37,034 nt of DNA, from the NCBI GenBank assembly GCA_031279515.1, contig JAITII010000074.1, positions 1 through 37,034 of the forward strand. Reading direction: 5' to 3'. A program made the translations under genes and the position numbers. Every line of letters starts with the position of its first letter. The stretch's first letter is position 1. This document shows positions 14,640-23,127 of the stretch, one piece after another. Under the pieces are notes generated by a model. It saw nothing but the letters and a program-made list of their open reading frames with translations, made no database searches and was not told the DNA's origin. This stretch comes from Deltaproteobacteria bacterium. GTDB taxonomy: Bacteria; Desulfobacterota; Desulfarculia; Adiutricales; Adiutricaceae.

Positions 14640-16307
14640 ATGATTACTGAAATCAAGGGAGGCTTTAAAATACTGGCCCATGAGGTCCTCCAGGCTGCAA
14701 TTGAGGCCAGGGATATACTGCGGGTTCGCGACCCCTCTAAAAGCCGCGTTCTCTACCACAGGTCCGCCTATATAAATACCCAAGTTGCCCTCCTGCAAAA
14801 TCAGATAATGGATCTATTCTTAAGAAAGGAATCTGGTTACAGGGATAACCTATATCTCCAGGGACTATCCTCCATCGCTTCCCGCCTAGAGCGAATAAGT
14901 GACATTCTTTTAAACCTGGACCGTCAGGCAGGGTACCTGACAGACAAAGACTTTCTCCAGAGGTTTAAGCTGGAAGAATTTTTCAGTGAAATCTTAAATG
15001 GCCTTGGGAAGATCTATCCCGCCATGGAACGGCGAGACGTCTCTATGGCAATCCGCCTAGGCCACGTGGAAGAAAGGCTGGACGCTTACTATTCCGATAG
15101 ATTTGCCAAGATAAACGCCTATCTTAAAGAAGGCACTGGTAATACCGGCGATTTAGTCACTAGCCTTATGATAATCCATTACCTAGAGCGGGTAGGGGAC
15201 ATGATCTTGGAGATTGGGGAAAAAATAATCTACGTGATCATGGGGGAAAAGATTAAGCTGGAACAGTATAAAGCCGTGGGAGCTGGACTTAAGGCCACAG
15301 GTCAACATTTAGAGCTCGGAAGGATGGGCTTCAAATCCATCTGGGGAGGTCGTTCCGGCTGCCGCATCGGGGTGGTAGGTAGCGCTCAAAAGGATCTGAC
15401 AACAGAAAGTCCCGCTGAAACGGTGCTCTTTAAGCACGGACCGGCTTTCAAGCTTACCTGCGAAAAGGAAAATCTCCAGCTCTGGACAAGCCTGCGCCCA
15501 GGCCTTACTCCGGAGGTAAAGGCCTTCATCCCTGCCAGAGCCGGAAGCGAAGCAGCCCTCATGCTGGAGTATATCCCCTCGCGTAACCTTCAGGCCCTCT
15601 TCTTGGAAAACGCCCCAGATGAAGCCTTCAATGGCCTAGCCATTGCTGTACAGACCATGGGTGATATCTGGAAGGAGACTAAAAAAACCAAAAATTCCTC
15701 AGCTGAATTTGTCCGCCAGGCGGAAAATAGATTTTCAGAAGCCCAAACCATTTACCCCCAGCTCATTAAATTCTACGGTTCAATAGGGCCCATGGAAATA
15801 GAGCCCTTTCCCAGGTTGCTTGGCGCCTTAAAGGAAGTAGAGGCTAAAGTCCCATCAAACTACAGCATGCTCATCCACGGAGACCTCAATTTAAGCAATA
15901 TCCTCTACAACCCTCAAACTAAAGAGATCTACATGGTAGATCTCTATCGCAGCCGGGAAAACGACTACGTCCAGGATGTCTCTGTCCTCTTGGTCTCCAT
16001 TTTACGTCTCCCCATCTTAGACCCCAAAGTGCGCCGGAGGCTCATATATGCCGCCAATATGGTCCACGATTTTGCCAGAAAGTTTTCCCACCAATTGGAG
16101 GACCACACCTTTGAGGCAAGGCTAGCCTTTGGCCTGGCCCGTTCCTTTTTCACTTCCACCCGTTTCATCATGGAAGAGAAGATGGCCGCTATCTTTGTTG
16201 CCAGAGCCCGCTATATCTGGGAAAAACTCTTCCTTTTCCACGACAGGGGAAGGCCCATGGAAGAATTTCGCCTCTCTAAGGAGATCTTAAATCTTAAGTT
16301 CCACTAA
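14640..16307 (+). CDS. PhoU-like domain fused to an APH/choline-kinase-type phosphotransferase
   Basis: This 555-residue two-domain protein begins with residues about 20-205 as an all-helical PhoU-like domain. Two repeats are visible, LFLRKESGYRDNLYLQGLSSIASRLERISDILLNL and VTSLMIIHYLERVGDMILEIGEKI, the latter with the family ExxxD-like metal motif. Residues about 240-550 form a kinase of the aminoglycoside/choline phosphotransferase fold. The catalytic loop is IHGDLNLSNIL (H413, G414, D415) and the metal motif is YMVDLYRS shortly after. The substrate is unknown; PhoU suggests a link to phosphate sensing, and the kinase could act on a small molecule or a lipid head group. Partner of the amphi-Trp protein; a terminator-like hairpin lies 110 bp downstream. 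Confidence 0.85.
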   Translation: MITEIKGGFKILAHEVLQAAIEARDILRVRDPSKSRVLYHRSAYINTQVALLQNQIMDLFLRKESGYRDNLYLQGLSSIASRLERISDILLNLDRQAGYLTDKDFLQRFKLEEFFSEILNGLGKIYPAMERRDVSMAIRLGHVEERLDAYYSDRFAKINAYLKEGTGNTGDLVTSLMIIHYLERVGDMILEIGEKIIYVIMGEKIKLEQYKAVGAGLKATGQHLELGRMGFKSIWGGRSGCRIGVVGSAQKDLTTESPAETVLFKHGPAFKLTCEKENLQLWTSLRPGLTPEVKAFIPARAGSEAALMLEYIPSRNLQALFLENAPDEAFNGLAIAVQTMGDIWKETKKTKNSSAEFVRQAENRFSEAQTIYPQLIKFYGSIGPMEIEPFPRLLGALKEVEAKVPSNYSMLIHGDLNLSNILYNPQTKEIYMVDLYRSRENDYVQDVSVLLVSILRLPILDPKVRRRLIYAANMVHDFARKFSHQLEDHTFEARLAFGLARSFFTSTRFIMEEKMAAIFVARARYIWEKLFLFHDRGRPMEEFRLSKEILNLKFH

Positions 16308-16417
16308 GAACTAACAGTTTTCCCACTTTAAAGTTAAAGAAGATTATTGTTATAAAAGGCTAAAAAATGGTGTAGGCTTTTTGATCCTATGATTTTTGGG
16401 CTAATAACCCTGCGAGC

Positions 16418-16441
16418 AGCTTAAATAAGCTCAATTTTTTT
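16418..16441 (+). terminator. Rho-independent terminator candidate
   Basis: AGCTT-aaat-AAGCT stem followed by caaTTTTTTT, 110 bp after the PhoU-kinase stop. The stem is short (5-6 bp) but the T run is good. Confidence 0.55.
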
Positions 16442-16518
16442 AGGTTATCGCCTTAAGATGCCATTTATATGAATTTTTAATATTAGATAAGTATTGGTGT
16501 TTGTTAAGTTTTTTGAGA

Positions 16519-16920
16519 TTATCCATCGCTGGTGGTAGTAGGCACCCTTGTAAGGATCATCTTTATGCCAATGAAGGTAATCTCGACCCTGTTTTTATTA
16601 GTATCTGTGAAGAAAAACAATTCGCAAAGCTTCCCGTCATCGGTGCAGAAATACCAATCATTTTTATCGTGACGATAAGTTATTGCTTTGTCACCTGACA
16701 TAGAACCCAATTGATAGATTACCGAAGTTTCCGTGAACTCTAAATAAGGCTGTTTGAAGTAAGTCGCAACTGACAAAACTGTGTTGACGCTAGCTGAACC
16801 AGTCTCAAGTTCCACTTCCCATTTACCTAAAATAGGGTTCTTTTCAGACCCACAACCAAAAGCTATAAAAAGGGGAAAAATAAAAAGGAGAAATAGAGGT
16901 GCTAGATTTTTTTTATGCAT
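16519..16920 (-). CDS. Small lipoprotein of unknown function
   Basis: Reading from ATG at 16920 gives MHKKNLAPLFLLFIFPLFIAFGC, a basic start, a hydrophobic core and a lipobox-like Cys at position 23 (AFGC, slightly atypical), then GSEKNPILGKWEVE. Upstream in-frame ATGs (16932, 17013) would bury the signal and are less likely. The mature part (about 110 residues) starts with the LGKWE motif common in small lipocalin-like or meta-domain lipoproteins and is strand-rich (YLEFTETSVIYQLGSMSG, DDGKLCELFFFTDTN). No close family recognised. Single gene on the minus strand. Confidence 0.7.
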   Translation of the reverse strand: MHKKNLAPLFLLFIFPLFIAFGCGSEKNPILGKWEVELETGSASVNTVLSVATYFKQPYLEFTETSVIYQLGSMSGDKAITYRHDKNDWYFCTDDGKLCELFFFTDTNKNRVEITFIGIKMILTRVPTTTSDG

Positions 16921-17264
16921 GATGGCTACCATTTGAAAATAATCGAAGATAAAACTAAAACCTCTTGTATTATTAAAAAATAATATTGCAAATGTCCAGA
17001 AAAAAACATCCAAGGCTTAAATCTAAACAATAAGTCAACTAAATAAAGGGCTACAAATAACCCCGTTATTAATTTTAAGCCTAGACACTAGGACTTTTAG
17101 GAGTTTTTTTATTTCATGGCTCTCTATATTGAATCCTTATGTCTTTTAAAAAACCTCTATGAATTGTGCCCTTAAAAACAATAGACCTTATGCCAAATCG
17201 TGCCATTAGTTAAATGTACCCTCAAAGGCAGCTAATGCCAGCTTTGAGGGTACATTTAAAATCC
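16921..17264. other. Intergenic region with the ackA terminator hairpin
   Basis: No gene. Contains a small CCTAG-aca-CTAGG hairpin near 17081-17093 and the long hairpin described separately. Confidence 0.6.
17214..17255 (-). terminator. Long hairpin after ackA
   Basis: ATGTACCCTCAAAG (17214-17227) pairs perfectly with CTTTGAGGGTACAT (17242-17255), a 14-bp stem with an inner ggca/tgcc pairing. It begins 10 bp after the ackA stop. The T run is weak (tttaac), so it may act as a terminator or as a 3'-end stabiliser. Confidence 0.7.
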
Positions 17265-18473
17265 TTAGCTGGACTTTAAGACCTGCTCCGTGGACTCGGC
17301 TATGGCAAGCTCCTCGTTGGTGGGGATCACCATGATCTTATAGAGGCTATCCGGAGTACTGATAACCCTGGGTTCGGAGGACCTGACATCGTTCTTTTCC
17401 GTATCCAACTTGAAACCCAAGCCATCAAGGCCGCTTAATACCGATGCCCTTAAGGTGGAAGAGTTTTCGCCGGCACCAGCGGTGAAGACCAGGATGTCCA
17501 GGCCGCCCAAAGCCGCAAGGTAGGCTCCAATGTATTTCTTGATCCTGTAAGCGTAGATATCTAAGGCCTGGGCACACTGCTGGTTACCCTTGTTGGCTGC
17601 CTCTTCTATGTCGCGCAGATCAGATGAGCCGATGCCGCTCAAGCCTAAGACTCCACTTTGCTTGTTTAATAGGTTATCCATCTCTTTCGGGGTCTTGTTC
17701 TTAATCTCCATGACATGTATGACTATGGCGGGATCCAAGTCTCCGGAACGGGTACCCATGATGACGCCTTCTAAGGGGGTGAGGCCCATGGAGGTGTCCT
17801 GGGATTTGCCGCCCTTGATGGCGGTTATTGAAGCGCCGTTGCCCAAATGGCAGGTGATGATACGCAGGCTGGAAGCCGGCCTTCCATCTATCTGGGCTGC
17901 AATCTTGGATACATAGTGGTGGCTCGTACCGTGAAAGCCGTAGCGACGGATATGATCCTCGGTATACAGGGAATAAGGCAGGCCGTAGAGATAGGCCCTG
18001 GGGGGCATGGTGGAGTGGAAAGCCGTGTCGAAGACGCCCACGTTGGGGACTCCAGGCAAAACCGCCTCGCAAGCCTCGATACCCACCAAGTTGTGGGGGT
18101 TATGGAGAGGCGCCAAAAGGGCGCCCTCTTTCAGGACCTCTTTAACTTTCTCGGTCACCCGGATGGGTTCGCTTATCTTCTCCATGCCGTGGACAATCCT
18201 ATGGCCAATGCCGTTTATCGCCTCCAGCGAGGAAAGCACGCCGTACTTGCTATCCACCAGGAAATCCGTGGCGAGTTTGGTACCTTCCCTGGCGTTTTTC
18301 ACGTCCACTTTATCTTGGAACTTCTCGCCCTTGAAGTTGGAGTACTTCATGCTAGTACCCTCAATACCGATGCGTTCAATGAGCCCATTGGCTAGGACTT
18401 TCTTGTTGTCATCCATATCGTAGAGGGTAAACTTAAGAGACGATGAACCTGCGTTTATCACTAAAATGATCAT
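17265..18473 (-). CDS. ackA: Acetate kinase
   Basis: Interconverts acetyl phosphate + ADP and acetate + ATP, the last ATP-yielding step of fermentation or acetogenesis. The start at 18473 (MIILVINAGSSSLKF) has a GAGG site 5 nt upstream; an earlier in-frame ATG at 18494 adds seven residues that do not fit. Motifs are INAGSSSLKF, GHRIVHG, VFDTAFHSTMPPRAYLYGLP, RRYGFHGTSHHYV, HLGNGASI, DTSMGLTPLEGVIMGTRSGDLDP and FTAGAGENS. At 402 residues it is full length. The usual partner pta is not adjacent. Confidence 0.98.
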   Translation of the reverse strand: MIILVINAGSSSLKFTLYDMDDNKKVLANGLIERIGIEGTSMKYSNFKGEKFQDKVDVKNAREGTKLATDFLVDSKYGVLSSLEAINGIGHRIVHGMEKISEPIRVTEKVKEVLKEGALLAPLHNPHNLVGIEACEAVLPGVPNVGVFDTAFHSTMPPRAYLYGLPYSLYTEDHIRRYGFHGTSHHYVSKIAAQIDGRPASSLRIITCHLGNGASITAIKGGKSQDTSMGLTPLEGVIMGTRSGDLDPAIVIHVMEIKNKTPKEMDNLLNKQSGVLGLSGIGSSDLRDIEEAANKGNQQCAQALDIYAYRIKKYIGAYLAALGGLDILVFTAGAGENSSTLRASVLSGLDGLGFKLDTEKNDVRSSEPRVISTPDSLYKIMVIPTNEELAIAESTEQVLKSS

Positions 18474-19413
18474 AAAAACCTCACTAAATATCATAAATGG
18501 ATATATTAATACATAATAAATATAAAATTTATTAAATTATTAACGATTTCGAGAAATTTTGGAAAAGATATGATTTGCGTTAAGCGGGAAATTCTGTCGC
18601 CAAGGCAAATTAAAGTTAGTTAAATCCTTCCTTGTCTAGAAACGTTTAATATGCCAAAACTTACTGAACATTGCAAGATTTTTTTGCCTCCTCTAGCTTG
18701 TAGCTACTCTTTGCCTTAGCTTATAAAAGCCCCTCTCTAGTCTAGGGTCCCCAACTGTCCAAAACTAAATGTTTAGGTCCTGGCGCCAAAACTTCCCACC
18801 ATGTATTATGTTAAAGGCTTAAATCTCTCTTAAAGAAATATGTCTTCAAAGCATTAGAGCCACTAAAAGTAGGGGTTAATTGCTAGCTTAGGGATAATCC
18901 TAAAGATAATCCATGCCACGAAGAGAGCTTTCACAGAACGAAAAAGAATTTAAAATTTTTATTACATTTATGTGATAAAAATTGTCTTAGTTTAAAGCTA
19001 AAAGAAGCGAAAAAGACCATAAACAAAGGGCCATAGTTTTCCTATGCCAAATAGCTAGAAACTACTTACTTTTTGGCCATTTCATCTTTAGAAACAATCT
19101 TTCATCTTAAAAAACTAAGAAATTAGCCTACAAAGATAATTTTTATCTTTTTATTGCTAAAATTTTGATGTTTAAAAAAATCTTTCTTGATTATCGAGGG
19201 CTTAAAAAGTATATTTATATTAACTTGCGAAACGCTTCCATATACGGACAGTGCTTAGTTAAAAAACCCCAAAAAAGCTTACATTTCGGTTTGTATTGTG
19301 TTTTTTGAGCCTTTGGTTTTTAAAAAACTGCCTCCTTTACCTCTCTATCGGATAATTCCTTAAAGCTCCAAATACTTTAGGAAGGAAGGTAGATAATTTT
19401 AGGAGTTTCCCCA
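18474..19413. other. AT-rich divergent intergenic region (ackA / cstA promoters)
   Basis: About 0.94 kb with stops in all frames. It must contain the promoters of ackA (minus) and cstA (plus), and AGGAG near 19400 is the cstA ribosome site. No known riboswitch or RNA gene recognised. Confidence 0.5.
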
Positions 19414-20904
19414 ATGCCGCCAGTTATATACTTTTTTATTGCCTTAGCAACTCTCCTTGTGGGATATCTAATCTATTCTAAAATAATTGAAAAGATATTT
19501 GTCCCGAATTATGATAGGCCAACCCCAGCCGTCACCATGACTGACGGAGTGGACTACATCAAACTTCCCACATGGAAGGTCTTTCTCATTCAGCTTTTAA
19601 ACATCGCCGGCGTTGGCCCTGTGTTCGGGCCCATCCTAGGGGCGCTCTATGGGCCTATGGCTCTCTTCTGGATAGTCATAGGATCTTTGGTAGCCGGCGG
19701 GGTCCACGACTATTTTTCCGGCATGATGAGCCTGCGCTATAGTGGCCAATCCATCCCGGATGTCATAGGTTTTACCCTAGGAAACGCCTTTAAGCAGTTT
19801 ATGAGGGTTTTTTCCCTTGTTTTACTCATCTTAGTGGGGGTTGTCTTCGTTACAGCCCCGGCAGGACTCCTAGCCAATCTCACACCCGCCTGGGCTAACT
19901 TCAATTTTTGGCTAATCATTATCTTTATCTATTATCTCCTTGCCACCCTGCTTCCCATTGATATCATCATAGCCCGCCTTTATCCTTTATTTGCAGCAAT
20001 CCTCATCATAATGGCTGTTGGCGTCTCTGTTGGTCTCATCTATCAAGGGAAAGTCTTCTACAATTGGCCAGAAATTAGTGCCCAAGGAATCTTTGCCAAC
20101 CTCCATCCAAAACATCTTCCTCTCTGGCCTCTTATGTTCATTACTATAGCCTGTGGGGCCTTGTCTGGATTTCATGCCACCCAGTCCCCACTTATGTCCC
20201 GCTGCCTAGTAAACGAAAAGATGGGCAGGAAGGTCTTTTATGGGGCCATGATAGCCGAAAGCGTAATTGCCTTGGTATGGGCCACAGCTGCTATGACCTA
20301 TTACGATTCCCCGGATTCACTTTTGGCAGTCACCACTTTGAAAGGTGGACCAGCCAACGTAGTGAGCCAGGTTTCCTTGGGACTTTTGGGCACCTTTGGA
20401 GGAATTCTGGCCATCTTAGGCGTAGTGGTTCTTCCCATCACCTCAGGAGATACCTCCTTTAGGGCGGCAAGGCTCCTTGTTTCAGATGTGACTAAGCTCA
20501 ATCAGAAACACATAAAATCCCGCCTAATTATCGCCCTACCACTTTTTGCGATAGGTATTATCCTTTCCCAGATAGACTTTGCCACTATATGGAACTATTT
20601 TGGCTGGTCCAACCAGACCTTGGCTACAATAGTCCTTTGGGCTGCAGCCGCCTATGTGGTGAAACGGGGAACCAACCATTGGCTAGTGACCTTGCCTGCT
20701 ACCTTTATGACTGCTACAGTCATAGCCTACATCTGTGTGGAGCAAGAATTGGGCTTTGGCCTGCCCTTTGGTATCTCCGCTACCATAGGCATTGTAGTGG
20801 CACTTGCCTCCCTTATTTGGTTCTTACTTAGCATGAAGCGCTTCAGACGCGACATCATCTTAGAGCTGCCTCCTGCTCCCCTCACACCTACCTTATTGAA
20901 ATAA
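19414..20904 (+). CDS. cstA: CstA-family carrier (pyruvate/peptide uptake)
   Basis: This 496-residue membrane protein has about 13 hydrophobic segments. Family signatures are FVPNYDRPTPAVTMTDGVDYIKLPTWKVFLIQLLNIAGVGPVFGPILGALYGP, GGVHDYFSGMMSLRYSGQSIPDVIG, ACGALSGFHATQSPLMSRCL and LPITSGDTSFRAARLL. The CstA/YjiY family imports pyruvate or peptides. It is shorter than E. coli CstA (about 700) because the C-terminal part is reduced, which is common in anaerobes. A good AGGAG site precedes the ATG and a strong terminator follows 24 bp after the stop, so it is monocistronic. Confidence 0.95.
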   Translation: MPPVIYFFIALATLLVGYLIYSKIIEKIFVPNYDRPTPAVTMTDGVDYIKLPTWKVFLIQLLNIAGVGPVFGPILGALYGPMALFWIVIGSLVAGGVHDYFSGMMSLRYSGQSIPDVIGFTLGNAFKQFMRVFSLVLLILVGVVFVTAPAGLLANLTPAWANFNFWLIIIFIYYLLATLLPIDIIIARLYPLFAAILIIMAVGVSVGLIYQGKVFYNWPEISAQGIFANLHPKHLPLWPLMFITIACGALSGFHATQSPLMSRCLVNEKMGRKVFYGAMIAESVIALVWATAAMTYYDSPDSLLAVTTLKGGPANVVSQVSLGLLGTFGGILAILGVVVLPITSGDTSFRAARLLVSDVTKLNQKHIKSRLIIALPLFAIGIILSQIDFATIWNYFGWSNQTLATIVLWAAAAYVVKRGTNHWLVTLPATFMTATVIAYICVEQELGFGLPFGISATIGIVVALASLIWFLLSMKRFRRDIILELPPAPLTPTLLK

Positions 20905-20927
20905 TATAAGATCTCATTGCGGATCTA

Positions 20928-20965
20928 AAAGGGGGCCATTTACCGTAGGATAAATGGCCCCCTTT
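20928..20965 (+). terminator. Strong Rho-independent terminator of cstA
   Basis: AAAGGGGGCCATTTA (20928-20942), 8-nt loop, TAAATGGCCCCCTTT (20951-20965): a perfect 15-bp stem with a T-rich 3' side (ttattta), 24 bp after the cstA stop. Confidence 0.92.
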
Positions 20966-21234
20966 ATTTAAGGCACAAGATGATAGTTTCTGCTAAAACC
21001 CAAAGTAAGAAGCATTGGAGAAAATAAGGGTCTGAAGCTGTATAAATAATACAATATATTGTATATTTAACAGTACTACACCAATCTTAGGAACAGAGAT
21101 ACGAGGTAAAACCCAAGGGGGATTTTTCCACATTAAAGTATTTTTTCTAAAAAAGATACATTCTGGTAGAACATCCGAAAAGGGAAAAATCTTGCCTAAG
21201 TTGGGTTTCCCGCTAGGAAACTGGACAAAGACGG
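20966..21234. other. Spacer with a 16-bp AT palindrome
   Basis: ATACAATATATTGTAT at 21049-21064 is a perfect palindrome. It lies past the 3' ends of both neighbours (cstA and the HTH gene converge), so it is not an obvious promoter operator. Confidence 0.6.
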
Positions 21235-22266
21235 CTATCTTTGATACTTGCGCAGCAGTGCCCTATAGAATTTCTTTAGGGCTTTCAGGCTGGGGGTGTA
21301 AAGGAACACTGGGCCCCTGGTGTTCTCCCAGCGGAAGACCGTAGGCTTTTTGACATTTAACTCATCGCAAAATTCATCTAAGGTCATGCCTGTGTACAAA
21401 CGAAGCGCCTTTATTGACTTACCAGTTATGTGGTCAAAGTCAATTTCCGGAAAGGGGTACCTTTTATTAGTGGACGCCCTTTTTATTTTTGAGCCCTTTT
21501 TCACAATTGGCTCTTTCTTGGTATGCAAAAAAGGCCTCTTTTTTTGTGAGATGTTAAGAGCAGCCTCTTTTAAGGCCAAAGCACTGTTACGCAAATCCTT
21601 CCTAACCATTTTCTCTTTGGAATTCTGGATATAGCTGATGGCAAGTTTCAGACGCTCAGCCCGCTTCCGATTCTGAAGCTCTAATTCTCTGGAGGTTTTT
21701 TGCAAGTCATCTAGAGGATTTTTCTTAGGTCTGCCGCCACGCCGTTTGGGGGGGGTCTTCTCTACCAGGCCTTCTGGCTCTTCCATAGAGGGAAAAGACT
21801 CATCAAAAAGAGATTGGGAGCCTTGGGACACTAGTTCAGAATCCTGCAGCAAAGAGATAGTAACAGGCTTGGGTCCCCTGGCTCTTTTGGAGCTTTGAAC
21901 CCTGGGTTTTAAGAAGTCACTTTGGTCAGAGTCCGAATGAGACCCATCATCATCCAAATTCACGGTTACCCAACTTGCCCTCTTGCGCCTGTGGGAAAAG
22001 AGCCTGGGGAGCCTTTTCTTTCTAGGCGGGGTAAAGTCATCTGTTAAAAGAGATTCCTCCTGTGGGGCGGGGGTATCGCTAGAGGGTTCAGTGTTCTCCC
22101 GAAGCAGCAAACGGGACTCCTGTCCATTGCGCCTCCTCACTATGACAGCTGGAGAGCTCTCAAAGGGTAAGGTCTCCAAATTAACATTTGGTTGAGGCAC
22201 AGGGCTTTCGGTAATTGTTTTAGGAGAAATGGACTTGTCAGTTGGGGTTAGTGTTGATTCTGGCAT
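21235..22266 (-). CDS. DNA-binding protein: disordered N-terminus, AT-hook and C-terminal helix-turn-helix
   Basis: This 343-residue protein has no recognised family. Residues 1-170 are rich in S, P, D and E and probably disordered, with a basic patch (PRKKRLPRLFSHRRKR, 81-96). RRGGRPKKN at about 175-183 is a classical AT-hook, and RARGPKP at 128-134 may be a second. Residues about 190-245 look like a charged helix. Residues 280-343 form an XRE/Cro-type helix-turn-helix: LRLYTGMTLDEFCDELNVKKPTVFRWENTRGP. Placing the HTH at the very C-terminus is uncommon. No good ribosome site is seen before the ATG. A nucleoid-associated or regulatory role is inferred. Confidence 0.65.
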   Translation of the reverse strand: MPESTLTPTDKSISPKTITESPVPQPNVNLETLPFESSPAVIVRRRNGQESRLLLRENTEPSSDTPAPQEESLLTDDFTPPRKKRLPRLFSHRRKRASWVTVNLDDDGSHSDSDQSDFLKPRVQSSKRARGPKPVTISLLQDSELVSQGSQSLFDESFPSMEEPEGLVEKTPPKRRGGRPKKNPLDDLQKTSRELELQNRKRAERLKLAISYIQNSKEKMVRKDLRNSALALKEAALNISQKKRPFLHTKKEPIVKKGSKIKRASTNKRYPFPEIDFDHITGKSIKALRLYTGMTLDEFCDELNVKKPTVFRWENTRGPVFLYTPSLKALKKFYRALLRKYQR

Positions 22267-22557
22267 TGGTGTTACGTGTAAAGAGCTGGTTAAAGCTTAA
22301 GTTAAATAATTCAGGGGAGACAGGTTCATTTGAACATTCTCCCTGGTGAAGTTGTGATTTCTCTCCGGCTGGAAAGGTCTCCCTAAAGATATGGGTTCAA
22401 TTGTGACTTTGGATCCAAAATCCCCTTAGGTCAAGTAGGGAGAATAAAGACTTTCCGGGGTTAAACTTTTTGGGTGCATTTAAGGCACCCTTATTGGCCG
22501 ACAAATTACGTCCCAGATCATCTTCTCTTACTTCACTATTCATTATAGCGCACTATC

Positions 22558-23127
22558 TCATCTGCTACAAGCCCTCTTCAGTTGAAAAATGTGATTGGCT
22601 ATTGCATAAATGGTAGCGACGCGGGGACAAAAATCTATATTACGGCCATAGGTACAAGAGGAAACTATATCCTCCTCCTGTGGCAAAATGGGATAGGAAG
22701 AATTAAATAGGCCATCTCTAAGCTTACTAGAAAAATTGCCATATAAGAGTTCCGTAGGCGAGTGTATTTGGCCAGAAGAACCTTCCAGAATTTTATTCAA
22801 TTCTTGTTGGAAAAGAGGAACAAATTCAAGCTTTACTTTGTAGCGCTCTTGACTCAAAACCTTGGCACTCTCGATATTTTTCTTGAGCTCTAAATCCAAT
22901 ATGGCGTTGTTGCGGACAAGATTAGGCCCTTTGGCTAATAATATCACGGCCTTTATGAGGGCGGCTAAATGGGTACACCAAGCCATTTTCCAAAAACCCT
23001 TGGCAATAGGTGCGCCCCCCAAATGAACTGGGTTGACCGGAGAGCTATGGGAAAGCTCAGGTAACATTTCCGCGGCCCGAGCCCTACGCTTGGCCACTGA
23101 ATTGTAAGGGAACATACCCTTAGCCAT
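22558..23127 (-). pseudogene. SWIM-domain protein, degenerate and truncated
   Basis: The N-terminus (FPYNSVAKRRARAAEMLPELS, then PIAKGFWKMAWCTHLAAL) and middle (LVRNNAILDLELKKN, YKVKLEFVPL, SPTELLYGNFSSKLRDGLF) follow the layout of SWIM zinc-finger proteins, which are usually encoded beside SNF2-type helicases. The SWIM motif should read CxC...CxH; here it is C-T-Y ... C-P-R within SSCTYGRNIDFCPRV, so the second Cys and the His are lost. The frame ends at TGA soon after (189 residues), shorter than the family, with only five more codons before TAA. No helicase gene is next to it. Likely an inactive remnant, though a shortened working protein cannot be excluded. Confidence 0.65.

Noticed and set aside
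17847-18395. Plus-strand ORF of 182 residues
   Set aside because: Antisense shadow of acetate kinase.
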